From: CAVSRC01 sp963785065
GTDB lineage: Bacteria; Pseudomonadota; Alphaproteobacteria; Rhizobiales; Kaistiaceae
Reading direction: 5' to 3'
Length of the DNA: 64,000 nucleotides
Assembly (NCBI GenBank): GCA_963785065.1
Contig: CAWATX010000002.1
Location: 1,426,001 to 1,490,000, forward strand
In this document: piece by piece, positions 44,408 to 54,695 of the stretch
How the letters are laid out: every line of letters starts with the position of its first letter
Numbering within the stretch: the first letter of the stretch is position 1
Notes under the pieces: generated by a model
Database searches by the model: none
What the model was told of the DNA's origin: nothing
Seen by the model: only the letters and a program-made list of their open reading frames with translations
Translations under genes and position numbers: made by a program

Positions 44408-44411
<4 letters not shown>
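43716..44411 (+). CDS. NmrA-like NAD(P)-binding protein
   Basis: A 231-residue atypical SDR. The nucleotide-binding motif GASGKLGQYM (GxxGxxG) is at the N terminus, then VTGVCRAESVGKL, AGCDGVLTVLVPWG and the C-terminal TRWTVVRGSDL segment of NAD(P)H-binding proteins. The canonical YxxxK is absent, as in NmrA-type members. Its stop overlaps the gyrB stop by 4 bp in convergent orientation. The role is unknown. Confidence 0.78.
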
Positions 44412-46822
<2,411 letters not shown>

Positions 46823-47157
46823 GCGCGTTTCCGTTAAGACGAGGGCGCGGGAGCAAGCCCGCCGACGAGGCCGCAACAGGGCCTCAAAGGGCCTTTCCGG
46901 CGGGCACCGGAAAGGCCCCAGAATCATCCTGTCATATATAGCAGAGCCGAGGCCGGATTTCGACCGTTCGCCAGCAATTTAGGGGCATTTTGTGCGCTGC
47001 ACAAACGGCCCGGTTCCGCGGCTTTGGTGGCGGTGTCGCGGCGCGTGCCGATATGCTATTGCCAGAGGCCGGATTCGGCTGCCCCGCGGGCCCCTGCTTC
47101 CCGCCTCCCGGCGCACCCGCACGGACGCCGGCACCGCCCTCTACGGAGCCCTTTTTG
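46823..47157. promoter_or_regulatory. gyrB/DedA divergent intergenic region
   Basis: A 335-bp gap between divergent gyrB and the DedA gene. On the minus strand TATATATGA at 46933-46941 is a good -10-like element for gyrB, but no clear -35 is seen at the right spacing. Two open frames start inside it, but neither extends the DedA protein convincingly. Confidence 0.4.
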
Positions 47158-47736
47158 TTGCCGCTCGCCGAACACTTCATCGCCACCTACGGGCCGCTGG
47201 TCGTGTTCCTCGGCACCCTGCTCGAGGGCGAGACCATCGCCATCATGGCCGGCTTCCTCGCCCGCCAGGGGGTCATCGACGGCCGGCTGGCGCTGCTCGC
47301 GGCCTTTCTCGGCGCGCTTGCCAGCGATCAGGCGCTCTTTCTCGTCGGCCGCCGCTTCGCCGACCACCCCATGGTCATGCGCCAGCGCAAGCGGCCGCTC
47401 TTCGCCAAGGCGCTCAAGCGCGTCGAGTCCGGCGCCACGTTCTACATCCTGATCTTCCGCTTCCTCTATGGGCTGAGGACGGTGAGCCCGCTCGCCATCG
47501 GCGTCTCCAACGTCTCAGGCAGGAAGTTCGCCATTCTCAACGCCATCGCCGCCTTTGTCTGGGCGGCGGTGATGATCGGCATCGGCTTTGCCTTCAGCCG
47601 CACCATCGAGGCGACGCTCGGCAACTTCCACCAGATCGAGCACATCCTCATCGCCATGATCGCGGTCGGCATCGTCTCCTTCGCCGGGCTCACCTGGTTC
47701 CACCGGCGCTTCGTCCGCAAGCCGGACGGCGAATGA
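47158..47736 (+). CDS. DedA-family membrane protein
   Basis: A 192-residue DedA/SNARE-associated (VTT-fold) protein, inner membrane, with family motifs LAEHFIATYGPLVVFLGTLLEGE, ALASDQALFLVGRRF and RFLYGLRTVSPLAIG. DedA proteins are linked to flippase-like lipid translocation and membrane homeostasis. The natural N terminus LPLAEHF has no ATG; TTG at 47158 (or 47155) with GGAG 7-10 nt upstream is chosen over TTG 46990 and ATG 47053, which add Pro-rich non-family residues. The start is uncertain. Confidence 0.82.
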   Translation: MPLAEHFIATYGPLVVFLGTLLEGETIAIMAGFLARQGVIDGRLALLAAFLGALASDQALFLVGRRFADHPMVMRQRKRPLFAKALKRVESGATFYILIFRFLYGLRTVSPLAIGVSNVSGRKFAILNAIAAFVWAAVMIGIGFAFSRTIEATLGNFHQIEHILIAMIAVGIVSFAGLTWFHRRFVRKPDGE

Positions 47737-47810
47737 GGCTCGCAGCAGTTCCAGGAGACGTGGAAACCACTTTTCCGTCCGGAATTGCGTGCAACGATGA
47801 TCCGCGCTAG

Positions 47811-48653
47811 GGTCTGTACTCAATAAGGATTCCGCCGTGCGATGAGTTGTGATTCAAGGTCTCCAGAGATGGAGGCCTTGATGGGGAAGCACCTTTATTG
47901 GCTGAGCGACAGCGAATGGGCGAAGATCGAACCTCTGCTGCCGCGTGGTCGGCGCGGAGCGCACCGGGTTGACGACCGACGGGTGATCAGCGGGATCATC
48001 CACATGCTGAGGACCGGGGCACGCTGGCGGGATTGCCCGCCGGCCTACGGCCCCTACACGACGATCTACAACCGTTATCACCGCCGGAGCCTGCAGGGCG
48101 TGTGGTTCGCCATCTTCCAGGCGCTGACCGGGTCGAGCGGCGTCTATGGGACGGCGGCGGTCGACGCCACCCACATCAAGGTCCACCGCTCGGCGGCGGG
48201 GGCAAAAGGGGGGACTACGCGCAAGCGATTGGCCGCTCGCGCGGGGGGCGCACGACCAAAATCCACGCCCTGACCGACGAGGCGGGGCGGCCGCGCGTCC
48301 TCCTGCTCACGCCCGGCAATATCAACGACGGAACCATGGCGGCAGCGCTGATCTCTGCCGCTGGTGGCTCCATCCCCCGGCTGCTTGCCGACCGCGCTTA
48401 TGACGCCAATACCTTGCGCCGCCTGCTTGCCGAGCGCGGCAGCGAGGCCGTCATTCCATCCACGGCCAGCCGCAGCAAGCCCATCCCCTACGACCGGGAG
48501 GCTTATCGCCAGCGCAACCGCATCGAACGCATGTTCTGCCGCCTCAAGGACTTCCGACGCGTTGCCACCCGATATGACAAGCTCGCACGTAACTATGCCG
48601 CCGCTGTCCACATCGCAGCTATCGCTGCCTTCTGGATCAATTGAGTCCTGACC
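47811..48653. mobile_element. IS5-family (IS427-like) insertion sequence
   Basis: An 843-bp element with imperfect terminal inverted repeats: GGTCTGTACTCAAT at the left, GGTCAGGACTCAAT at the right end (read inward). It is flanked by CTAG on both sides (47807-47810 and 48654-48657), the 4-bp target duplication of this family. The right CTAG includes the lysE stop codon, which the insertion keeps intact. One transposase is encoded by frameshift. Confidence 0.88.
47881..48644 (+). CDS. IS5-family transposase, two frames joined by -1 shift
   Basis: ORF A (47881-48273) starts MGKHLYWLSDSEWAKIEPLL with GGAG 7 nt upstream and holds the first catalytic Asp in VDATHIKVH. ORF B lies in the -1 frame and ends at 48644; it has DRAYDANTL (second Asp) and YRQRNRIERMFCRLKDFRR (Glu). 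The frames meet at the run AAAAGGGGGG (48204-48213), the normal slip site of IS427-group elements. The joined protein has the DDE triad and appears intact. It belongs to the inserted element, not the host operon. Confidence 0.87.
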
Positions 48654-49268
48654 CTAGCGGGCGATGATGGCGGCGGCGGCGCCGGCCATGACCGAGCCGG
48701 CAATGCGGTCGAGGATCTTGCGCCGGCCGGGTGTAGCCAGGAACCTGCGGGCGTGGCCGGCCAGTGCCGCATAGGCGCCGATGACCAGCGTCAGGACCAC
48801 GGCGACGATACCGATCATGGCGAGATATTCCGTCAGGCTCACCGTGCGCAGGTCGATCAGCGCCGGCAGCAGCGCCAGATAGAAGACCATCACCTTGGGA
48901 TTGCCGAGCGTGATCGACAGGCCGGCGAGGAAGACCTGGAAGGCCGAGCCGCGCGGACGTGCGGCCGCCTCTTCGGCGTGCTCCGGCCGGCTCCGCCACA
49001 GGCGGACGGCGAGGTAGGCGAGATAGGCGGCGCCCAGCCAGCGCACCACCAGGAAGACCTCGCCGAACGTGGTGGCAAGCGCAGCCAGACCGCCGATGGC
49101 GGCGGAAATGTAGATGATATCGCCGAGGATCAGCCCGCCGATGATCGGCAGCGTACGGCGGAAGCCGGTGGCCAGCGCCCGCGCCACCACCGCCGCCACG
49201 CCCGGGCCGGGGCTGGCGACAGCGATCGACAGCGCCACCGTGAAGGTGATGAGATCGGCGGTGAGCAT
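48654..49268 (-). CDS. LysE/RhtB-family amino-acid exporter
   Basis: A 204-residue inner-membrane exporter with about six hydrophobic segments. It has the N-terminal ITFTVALSIAVASPGPGVAAV, the family motif SPGPG and LSITLGNPKVMVFYLALLP. It ends in TAG (48654-48656) inside the CTAG flank of the IS5 element, so the coding sequence survives. It is downstream of recF on the same strand (24 bp gap) and may be co-transcribed. It probably exports an amino acid such as lysine, threonine or homoserine lactone; which is unknown. Confidence 0.85.
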   Translation of the reverse strand: MLTADLITFTVALSIAVASPGPGVAAVVARALATGFRRTLPIIGGLILGDIIYISAAIGGLAALATTFGEVFLVVRWLGAAYLAYLAVRLWRSRPEHAEEAAARPRGSAFQVFLAGLSITLGNPKVMVFYLALLPALIDLRTVSLTEYLAMIGIVAVVLTLVIGAYAALAGHARRFLATPGRRKILDRIAGSVMAGAAAAIIAR

Positions 49269-49291
49269 GAGGATTGGCTTAGCGCCAACGC

Positions 49292-50452
49292 TCACGCCGG
49301 GGAAGGGGTGACGCGCCCCTCGGCGACGCCGAGATGCTGCGCCCGCGCGCCGAAGGGGGCGAAGACGCCGGCGTCGGTGCCGGTCATGAAGGCCTGGCAG
49401 CCGAGGTCGTCGAGCACGGCGAACAGCGCTTCGCGCCGCTCCGCATCGAGATGGGCGGCGATCTCGTCGAGCAGCACCAGCGGGGTTTCGCCGGAAAGCC
49501 GGGCCGCCAGCCGCGCCTGGGCGAGCACCAGGCCGATCAGCAGGGCCTTCTGCTCGCCGGTCGAGCAAATCTCGGCGGCCGCCTGCTTGGGCCCGTGGCG
49601 GACGCGGAGGTCGGAGAGATGGGGACCGGAGAGCGTGCGGCCGGCGCGTGCGTCGCGCGGCCGCTCGCTGGCGAGGCCGGCGGCATAGACCTCCTCGACG
49701 GCGCTTGCCGACTGGCCGTCGAGCAGGTGCTCCAGCGTCCCCTCGAGCGCGATCTCGGCGGCGGGGAAGGGGGCTGCCACGTCGCCTTCGGCGACCAGCG
49801 CCACGGTCAGGCCGGCCCATTCGCGCCGCGCCGCGGCGATGGCCGTGCCCAGCTCCGCCATCTCGCGCTCGATGGCGCCGAGCCAGCGGGCGTCCGGCGC
49901 CGGCTCGCAGAGCAGTCGGTTGCGGCCGCGCATCGCCTTCTCGAAGCCGTTGACGCGCCTCCCATGGCCGCGGTCGATGGCCATCACCGCCCGGTCGAGG
50001 AAGCGCCGCCGGTCGGCAGCCGGTCCGGTGAACAGGCCGTCCATGGAGGGCGTCAGCCAGACCACGCGCAGATGGTCGAGCAGCGCATCCGGCGAGCCGG
50101 CGGGCGCCCGGTTGACCCTGACCGAGCGGCGGCTCTCCGGCCCCTCGGCGGTCATCGCGATGCCGGTGCCGAGTTCGACCGTGCCGGCGGCATTGTCGAG
50201 CGTCGCCGCCACCGCCCAGCTACCGTCGCCCGGCTGGCGCGCCACCTCGTCGAGCCTGGCGCCACGCAGGCCCCGCCCCGGCGACAGGAAGGACACGGCC
50301 TCCAGCAGGTTGGTCTTGCCGGCGCCGTTCGGCCCGGTCAGCACCACCGGCCTTCCGTCGAGGGCGAGCGCCAGCCCGGCGTAGTTGCGGAAGCCGGTCA
50401 GCTTCAGCGCCGAGAGTGCGGTGCGGCCGGGGCGAACAGGCGGGGCCGGCAT
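49292..50452 (-). CDS. recF: DNA replication and repair protein RecF
   Basis: A 386-residue SMC-like ATPase of the RecFOR gap-repair pathway. It has Walker A GPNGAGKTNLLEAVSFLSPG, GLRGARLDEVAR, the signature-type STGEQKALLIGLVLAQA and Walker B PLVLLDEIAAHLD. The start MPAPPVRPGRTALSALKL at 50452 is the first suitable codon. It is about 37 kb from dnaN in this window, unlike the dnaA-dnaN-recF cluster of many bacteria. It is followed on the same strand by lysE. Confidence 0.95.
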   Translation of the reverse strand: MPAPPVRPGRTALSALKLTGFRNYAGLALALDGRPVVLTGPNGAGKTNLLEAVSFLSPGRGLRGARLDEVARQPGDGSWAVAATLDNAAGTVELGTGIAMTAEGPESRRSVRVNRAPAGSPDALLDHLRVVWLTPSMDGLFTGPAADRRRFLDRAVMAIDRGHGRRVNGFEKAMRGRNRLLCEPAPDARWLGAIEREMAELGTAIAAARREWAGLTVALVAEGDVAAPFPAAEIALEGTLEHLLDGQSASAVEEVYAAGLASERPRDARAGRTLSGPHLSDLRVRHGPKQAAAEICSTGEQKALLIGLVLAQARLAARLSGETPLVLLDEIAAHLDAERREALFAVLDDLGCQAFMTGTDAGVFAPFGARAQHLGVAEGRVTPSPA

Positions 50453-50494
50453 GGTCAGGCCGGAACCCCAGGCAGGCCGGGACAGGGTCCACTC

Positions 50495-50523
50495 TTGCAG
50501 GGAATCATCATGCGGCCCATATT
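50495..50523 (+). promoter_or_regulatory. Putative promoter of the 24-codon ORF
   Basis: TTGCAG and CATATT are separated by 17 nt, 36 nt upstream of the ORF's GTG. Both hexamers are moderate matches to sigma-70 consensus. The region also holds the divergent recF promoter. Confidence 0.35.
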
Positions 50524-50558
50524 GGTGCTCCCATCAACAAACGAAAGGAGGTGATCCA

Positions 50559-50633
50559 GTGTCTCATTGTCATACGCCGCGTGCGGCGGACCGGACCTGG
50601 AAACCCGCCTTTGGCGAGGTTCGCGCCTCCTAG
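50559..50633 (+). CDS. 24-residue peptide with near-perfect Shine-Dalgarno
   Basis: GTG start, then SHCHTPRAADRTWKP and FGEVRAS before TAG. The 14-nt AAAGGAGGTGATCC just upstream is fully complementary to the 16S rRNA 3' end, with 7 nt between the AGGAGG core and GTG. CCTCCT at 50626-50631, overlapping the stop codon, can pair with the AGGAGG core, so the mRNA could sequester its own ribosome-binding site. A strong terminator hairpin follows at 50680-50705. Peptide function, or a leader-peptide role, is not known; I do not recognise a family. Confidence 0.6.
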   Translation: MSHCHTPRAADRTWKPAFGEVRAS

Positions 50634-50679
50634 GCGTTTGAAGGTCTTTGCGTTCGCCTCACAAGCGGACAGACAATGG

Positions 50680-50705
50680 AAGGGCCGCCCCTTGGGGCGG
50701 CCCTT
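50680..50705 (+). terminator. Strong hairpin after the 24-codon ORF
   Basis: AAGGGCCGCCCC and GGGGCGGCCCTT form a perfect 12-bp stem with a 2-nt loop. There is no long T-run on either side (the plus strand continues CGC), so termination may depend on the stem alone. Confidence 0.6.
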
Positions 50706-50789
50706 CGCATATCTGCGACCTGCCCACCGAGGATTCTGCGCCCTCCTTGTCGCGCATCAAAGAAGCCCGGCGGGCCGGCGCCTATTCTT

Positions 50790-52439
50790 GGGTCTGACTC
50801 AATTCTGATGCAGACGGATCGTGTCCTTGCACTGGTTTTCACGGGAGAATCATTGCGATGGCTCAGCGGGTCACAGACCTCGTTCCGGCGGGCTTCAATG
50901 TCGAGCGTACGGCGGTCGAGCCCGATCGGGTTGTCATCTGGGTAAGGGCGAAGGCGGACGATTGCGCTTGCCCGGACTGCGGCACGCGATCGATACGCGT
51001 GCGTAGCCGCTATTGGCGCCGCCCCGCGGACCTGCCGCTCGGTGGACGGCGCGTCGAGCTGCGGGTGATGGTTCGGCGTTTTCAGTGTGACGCCGTCCTC
51101 TGCCCGCGTCGGATATTCGCCGAGCGGTTCGCGGAATGTGCCCTGGCGCCGCTCGCCCGGCGAACCGAACGTCTCGACCATATTGTCCATCATCTTGGCC
51201 TCGCCCTCGGCGGCCGCCCGGCCGCCGCCTTCGCCGCACGGCTGATGACCCCGGTGAGCAATGACACTCTTTTGCGCGTCGTCCGGCGGCGAGCACGGCC
51301 GCCGACCGATCCGCTCGCCGTGATCGGCATCGACGACTTCGCCTGGCGTCGGAACCATCGGTACGGCACGATCATCTGCGATCTTGAGCGCCGACGGCCT
51401 GTTGCGCTCCTTGTTGATCGCGAGCAGACGACGGCGGAGGATTGGCTCCGCAGTCATCCGGACATCGCGGTCGTTGCGCGCGATCGCGGCGGCGGCTACG
51501 GCGAGGCCATCGCCAAGGCGCTGCCTAACGCGATCCAGGTCGCCGATCGCTGGCATCTCATGCACAACGCCTCCCAGGCGTTCCTCGACGCTGTTCGCAA
51601 ATCGATGCGGCAGATCCGCCGAGTGATCGGCGCGGCGACGATCAACCCGGACCTGCTCACCTCCGCCGAACGCCTTCAGTACGAGGGCTACCTGCGCCGT
51701 GAAGAGACCAACATCGCGATCCTGGCGCTGTGGAAGGACGGGGTCTCGATCAAGCAGATCGTCAAGCGCACAGGTCACCATCGCCAGACGATCCGCCGGA
51801 TCATTCGGGGCGAACGTTCCGACGTCTTCAGGCCCCGGCAGAGTTCGTTGGAGGCGCATTTGCCCTGGCTGGACGCACAATGGGAAGCCGGCGCCCGCAA
51901 CGCCGCCGCGCTCTGGCGTCAGCTAAGGGCTCAAGGCTTCAGGGGCTCGGCCAGGGTGGTCGTGGAATGGGCGACGCGCCGGCGGCAGGCAGACAAAACC
52001 GACGCCCAGAGCTTGGCCCGCACGCCCTCGGCCCGGACCTTGGCGCGGCTTATGACGACGTCCAGGGACAACCTGTCCAAGTCGGAATCGGTCACCATCG
52101 CCGCCGTCGAGGAGGGCGTGCCCGACCTCGTCGCAGCGCGCCAAATCATCAGCGACTTCCACGGCATGGTCCGCGCCAGAGCCGAGGCGCAGCTGCCGGC
52201 CTGGATCGACCGCGCCGCCAACAGCCTCGTCAGTTCGTTCGCCAACGGCATCCGCAGGGACGTCGCCGCCGTCCACGCCGCGATCTTCTCGCCCTGGTCC
52301 AACGGCCAGACAGAGGGCCAGGTCACGAGGCTCAAGCTGGTCAAGCGCCAGATGTACGGCCGCGCCAAGCTCGACCTACTCGAGGCCCGGCTGATCGGCG
52401 CCGCATGACCCCCCAGCTGCACCAGAAGTGCGTCAGACC
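50790..52439. mobile_element. Complete ISL3-family insertion sequence
   Basis: A 1650-bp element. The left end GGGTCTGACTCA and the right end (read inward) GGTCTGACGCA are imperfect inverted repeats. The flanks are CTATTCTT at 50782-50789 and 52440-52447, a perfect 8-bp target duplication, as expected for ISL3. It has inserted 71 bp upstream of the DUF1858 gene and may affect its promoter. The intact duplication suggests a recent insertion. Confidence 0.9.
50858..52408 (+). CDS. ISL3-family transposase
   Basis: A 516-residue ISL3 transposase. The N-terminal zinc-binding segment has CACPDCGTR and a second Cys pair (CDAVLC). The DDE triad is visible as VIGIDDFAW (Asp), VVARDRGGGYGEAI (Asp) and SNGQTEGQVTRLK (Glu). 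GVSIKQIVKRTGHHRQTIRRI is a helix-turn-helix. The length is full, with no frameshift. It belongs to the element at 50790-52439. Confidence 0.95.
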   Translation: MAQRVTDLVPAGFNVERTAVEPDRVVIWVRAKADDCACPDCGTRSIRVRSRYWRRPADLPLGGRRVELRVMVRRFQCDAVLCPRRIFAERFAECALAPLARRTERLDHIVHHLGLALGGRPAAAFAARLMTPVSNDTLLRVVRRRARPPTDPLAVIGIDDFAWRRNHRYGTIICDLERRRPVALLVDREQTTAEDWLRSHPDIAVVARDRGGGYGEAIAKALPNAIQVADRWHLMHNASQAFLDAVRKSMRQIRRVIGAATINPDLLTSAERLQYEGYLRREETNIAILALWKDGVSIKQIVKRTGHHRQTIRRIIRGERSDVFRPRQSSLEAHLPWLDAQWEAGARNAAALWRQLRAQGFRGSARVVVEWATRRRQADKTDAQSLARTPSARTLARLMTTSRDNLSKSESVTIAAVEEGVPDLVAARQIISDFHGMVRARAEAQLPAWIDRAANSLVSSFANGIRRDVAAVHAAIFSPWSNGQTEGQVTRLKLVKRQMYGRAKLDLLEARLIGAA

Positions 52440-52510
52440 CTATTCTTCGCCCCCTGACCAGTCGAACCGAAGCCCAGCGACCGCAGGACCAGACGCCGGT
52501 CGGCACCATC

Positions 52511-52714
52511 ATGAAGCTGTGGCCAAAGACCATCCGCCTGTTCCTGGAGCGCGGCATGGCCTGCGTCGGCTGTCCGGTCGGCGGGTTGCACACCCTGGAA
52601 GAGGCCTGCGCCGAGCACAAGGTCGCCCTCGACCCGCTGCTCTCCGAGATCACAAAGGTGGCGCGGACGACGCGGGCCCGCTTTCCGGAGAGGACCTTCC
52701 TTCCGCCAGCATGA
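52511..52714 (+). CDS. DUF1858 / hybrid-cluster-associated disulfide protein
   Basis: A 67-residue protein with a CxxC pair in MACVGCPVGGLHTLEEAC, the DUF1858/TIGR03980 pattern found near hybrid-cluster and nitrogen-oxide genes. The 3' end (52650-52714) overlaps the 3' end of the divergently oriented crp/fnr gene. The ISL3 element sits 71 bp upstream. The role is unknown; a small redox carrier or metal site is plausible. Confidence 0.75.
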   Translation: MKLWPKTIRLFLERGMACVGCPVGGLHTLEEACAEHKVALDPLLSEITKVARTTRARFPERTFLPPA

Positions 52715-53387
52715 ACAGCCCGTGCGGGTCGTTGACCGTGACCCGCCGGCGGCCGAGCGTCACCAGCCCCTTCTGCTGCCAGCCGCTCATCACCCGGCTG
52801 ACGGTGTGCAGGGTCGTGCCGGCCATCTCGGCGATGTCCTCGCGGGTCACCGGAAAGTCGATCAGGATGCCGTCCTCGGTCTTGCGCCCGGCCTGGTTCA
52901 CCAGGCGCAGGATGGCGTGGGCGATGCGCCGCTCGACGGCTTCGGTCGACAGCTCGCGCAGGCGCGTGTTCTGGTCCTGCAGCCGCGTACCGACGGTCTG
53001 CATCGCGCCCACGGCAAAGGCCGGGTTGCGCCCGATGAAGGCCTCCCACTGGCCCGTCGGCCAGACCAGCGCCAGGCTCTCCACAACGGCGATTGCCGTC
53101 CCCGGATAGTCCGGCCGGCGCACGGCCTTGGCGATGCCGAAGAGGTCGCCCGGATTGATGTGGCGCACCACGATCTGCTGTCCGTCGGGGGACGTCTGCT
53201 GGACCCTCAAGCGCCCGTTCAGCAGCAGGAAGAACTCTCTTGCCGGGGCGCCCTGGTGGAAGACCGCGGTGCCTTCAGGCAAGCGTCGAGGGTGGGCGAG
53301 CGTGAGCACGGCGTCGACATCTTCGTTGGCAACGCCCTTGAAGATGTCGAACGCGCTGACGAGCGAACGATCAATTGGCAGGGGCAC
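52650..53387 (-). CDS. Cysteine-free Crp/Fnr regulator, NnrR/Dnr-like
   Basis: A 245-residue Crp/Fnr-family regulator: cyclic-nucleotide-binding-like beta barrel (about residues 15-135), long dimer helix, C-terminal HTH with REDIAEMAGTTLHTVSRVMSGW. There is no Cys in the whole protein, so no FNR-type Fe-S cluster. The position directly divergent from nirK fits an NO-responsive NnrR/Dnr type, which uses haem or other means. The recognition helix has His-x-x-Ser-Arg in place of FNR's Glu-x-x-Ser-Arg. Ligand and site are inferred. Confidence 0.83.
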   Translation of the reverse strand: MPLPIDRSLVSAFDIFKGVANEDVDAVLTLAHPRRLPEGTAVFHQGAPAREFFLLLNGRLRVQQTSPDGQQIVVRHINPGDLFGIAKAVRRPDYPGTAIAVVESLALVWPTGQWEAFIGRNPAFAVGAMQTVGTRLQDQNTRLRELSTEAVERRIAHAILRLVNQAGRKTEDGILIDFPVTREDIAEMAGTTLHTVSRVMSGWQQKGLVTLGRRRVTVNDPHGLFMLAEGRSSPESGPASSAPPL

Positions 53388-53410
53388 AGATTACGCCTTC
53401 GACCGACGAT

Positions 53411-53428
53411 CATTCCGGCATTGGAATG
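53411..53428. promoter_or_regulatory. Dyad between crp/fnr and nirK
   Basis: CATTCC-N6-GGAATG, perfect 6-bp arms, in the 130-bp divergent region. It is not a textbook TTGAT-N4-ATCAA FNR site; the nearest FNR/NNR-like half-site is TTGGC at 53470. It could be bound by the divergent regulator or another factor. Confidence 0.35.
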
Positions 53429-53517
53429 TGTCTAGTGTCTGTTGTGGCGCAAAGTAACGCGCATCCGACTTGGCCATTGTCCCGCCCATAAAACACACCG
53501 ACAAGAGGATTGGAACC

Positions 53518-54621
53518 ATGATTACCCGTCGTCAGGCGCTACTTGGCACCACTCTCACGGCGCTTGCCGTCGCCAGCCGCACCCCGGTTCTCGCTGCCGC
53601 CGGCAGCGAAGACGTCTCCGGCCTCGAACACGTCAGGATCGACCTCGTCAAGCCGCCACTGGTCCATGCCCATGAGCAGGCGACCAAGGCCGCGCCCAAG
53701 GTCGTCGAGTTCACCATGCACGTCGTCGAAAAGGAGATCGTCATCGACGACCAGGGCACCAAGATGTGGTCTATGGCCTATAACGGCTGGCTGCCCGGCC
53801 CGCTGATGGTCGTGCACGAGGGCGATTACCTGCAGCTCACCCTGGTCAATCCCGCCTCAAACGAGATGCCGCACAATATCGACTTCCACGCTTCCACCGG
53901 CGCACTCGGCGGCGGCGCGCTGACGCTGATCAACCCCGGCGAACAGGTGACGCTGCGCTTCAAGGCCTTCCGCCCCGGCGTCTTCGTCTATCACTGCGCG
54001 CCTCCCGGCATGATCCCCTGGCACGTCACCTCCGGCATGAACGGTGCGGTCATGGTGCTGCCGCGCGACGGGCTGAAGGACGCCAAGGGCAAGCCGCTCA
54101 CCTATGACAAGATCTTCTACGTCGGCGAGAGCGACTTCTATGTACCGCGCGACGCGGACGGCAACTTCATGACCTTCGACACCCTCAGCGACTCCTACGC
54201 CGACACCACCGATACGATGCGCAAGCTGATCCCCTCTCACGTCGTCTTCGAGGGCAAGGTCAATTCCTTGACCGGCGACAACGCCATGAAGGCCAATGTC
54301 GGCGAGACGGTGCTCATCATCCATTCCCAGGCCAACCGCGACACCCGCCCGCACCTGATCGGCGGTCACGGCGACTATGTCTGGGACATGGGCAAGTTCA
54401 CCAATGCGCCGATGGAAGGGCTGGAGACGTGGTTTGTGCCCGGCGGTTCCGCCACCGCGGCCATGTATACCTTCCGCCAGCCCGGCATCTACGCCTATGT
54501 CAACCACAACCTGATCGAGGCGGCGGAACTCGGCGCCACCGCCCACTTCAAGGTCGAGGGCGACTGGAACGACGACCTGATGAAGCAGGTCAGCGCCCCC
54601 GGCCCGATCGCCGCCAATTGA
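53518..54621 (+). CDS. nirK: Copper-containing nitrite reductase
   Basis: Reduces nitrite to NO in the periplasm. It is 367 aa with a twin-arginine leader MITRRQALLGTTLTALAVA. The type 1 copper ligands are visible in MPHNIDFHAS and YHCAPPGMIPWHVTSGM (Cys, His, Met). The type 2 site uses the His of DFHAS, the His of PWHV and the third in LIGGHGDYVW. The start at 53518 gives the leader; ATG 48 nt upstream would place residues before the RR. It is followed by nirV and preceded by a divergent Crp/Fnr regulator. Confidence 0.97.
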   Translation: MITRRQALLGTTLTALAVASRTPVLAAAGSEDVSGLEHVRIDLVKPPLVHAHEQATKAAPKVVEFTMHVVEKEIVIDDQGTKMWSMAYNGWLPGPLMVVHEGDYLQLTLVNPASNEMPHNIDFHASTGALGGGALTLINPGEQVTLRFKAFRPGVFVYHCAPPGMIPWHVTSGMNGAVMVLPRDGLKDAKGKPLTYDKIFYVGESDFYVPRDADGNFMTFDTLSDSYADTTDTMRKLIPSHVVFEGKVNSLTGDNAMKANVGETVLIIHSQANRDTRPHLIGGHGDYVWDMGKFTNAPMEGLETWFVPGGSATAAMYTFRQPGIYAYVNHNLIEAAELGATAHFKVEGDWNDDLMKQVSAPGPIAAN

Positions 54622-54695
54622 GGTGAGCCAAACGACGGTCCGCTCCGGCAGGGGAGCGGGCCGCCGCCCTCCGGTCGAAACCCCCGGCTGCTCTC

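Noticed and set aside
50543..50556. 3' end of a 16S rRNA gene on the minus strand
   Set aside because: Only the 14-nt complement is present with no further rRNA sequence; it reads as a Shine-Dalgarno before the GTG ORF.
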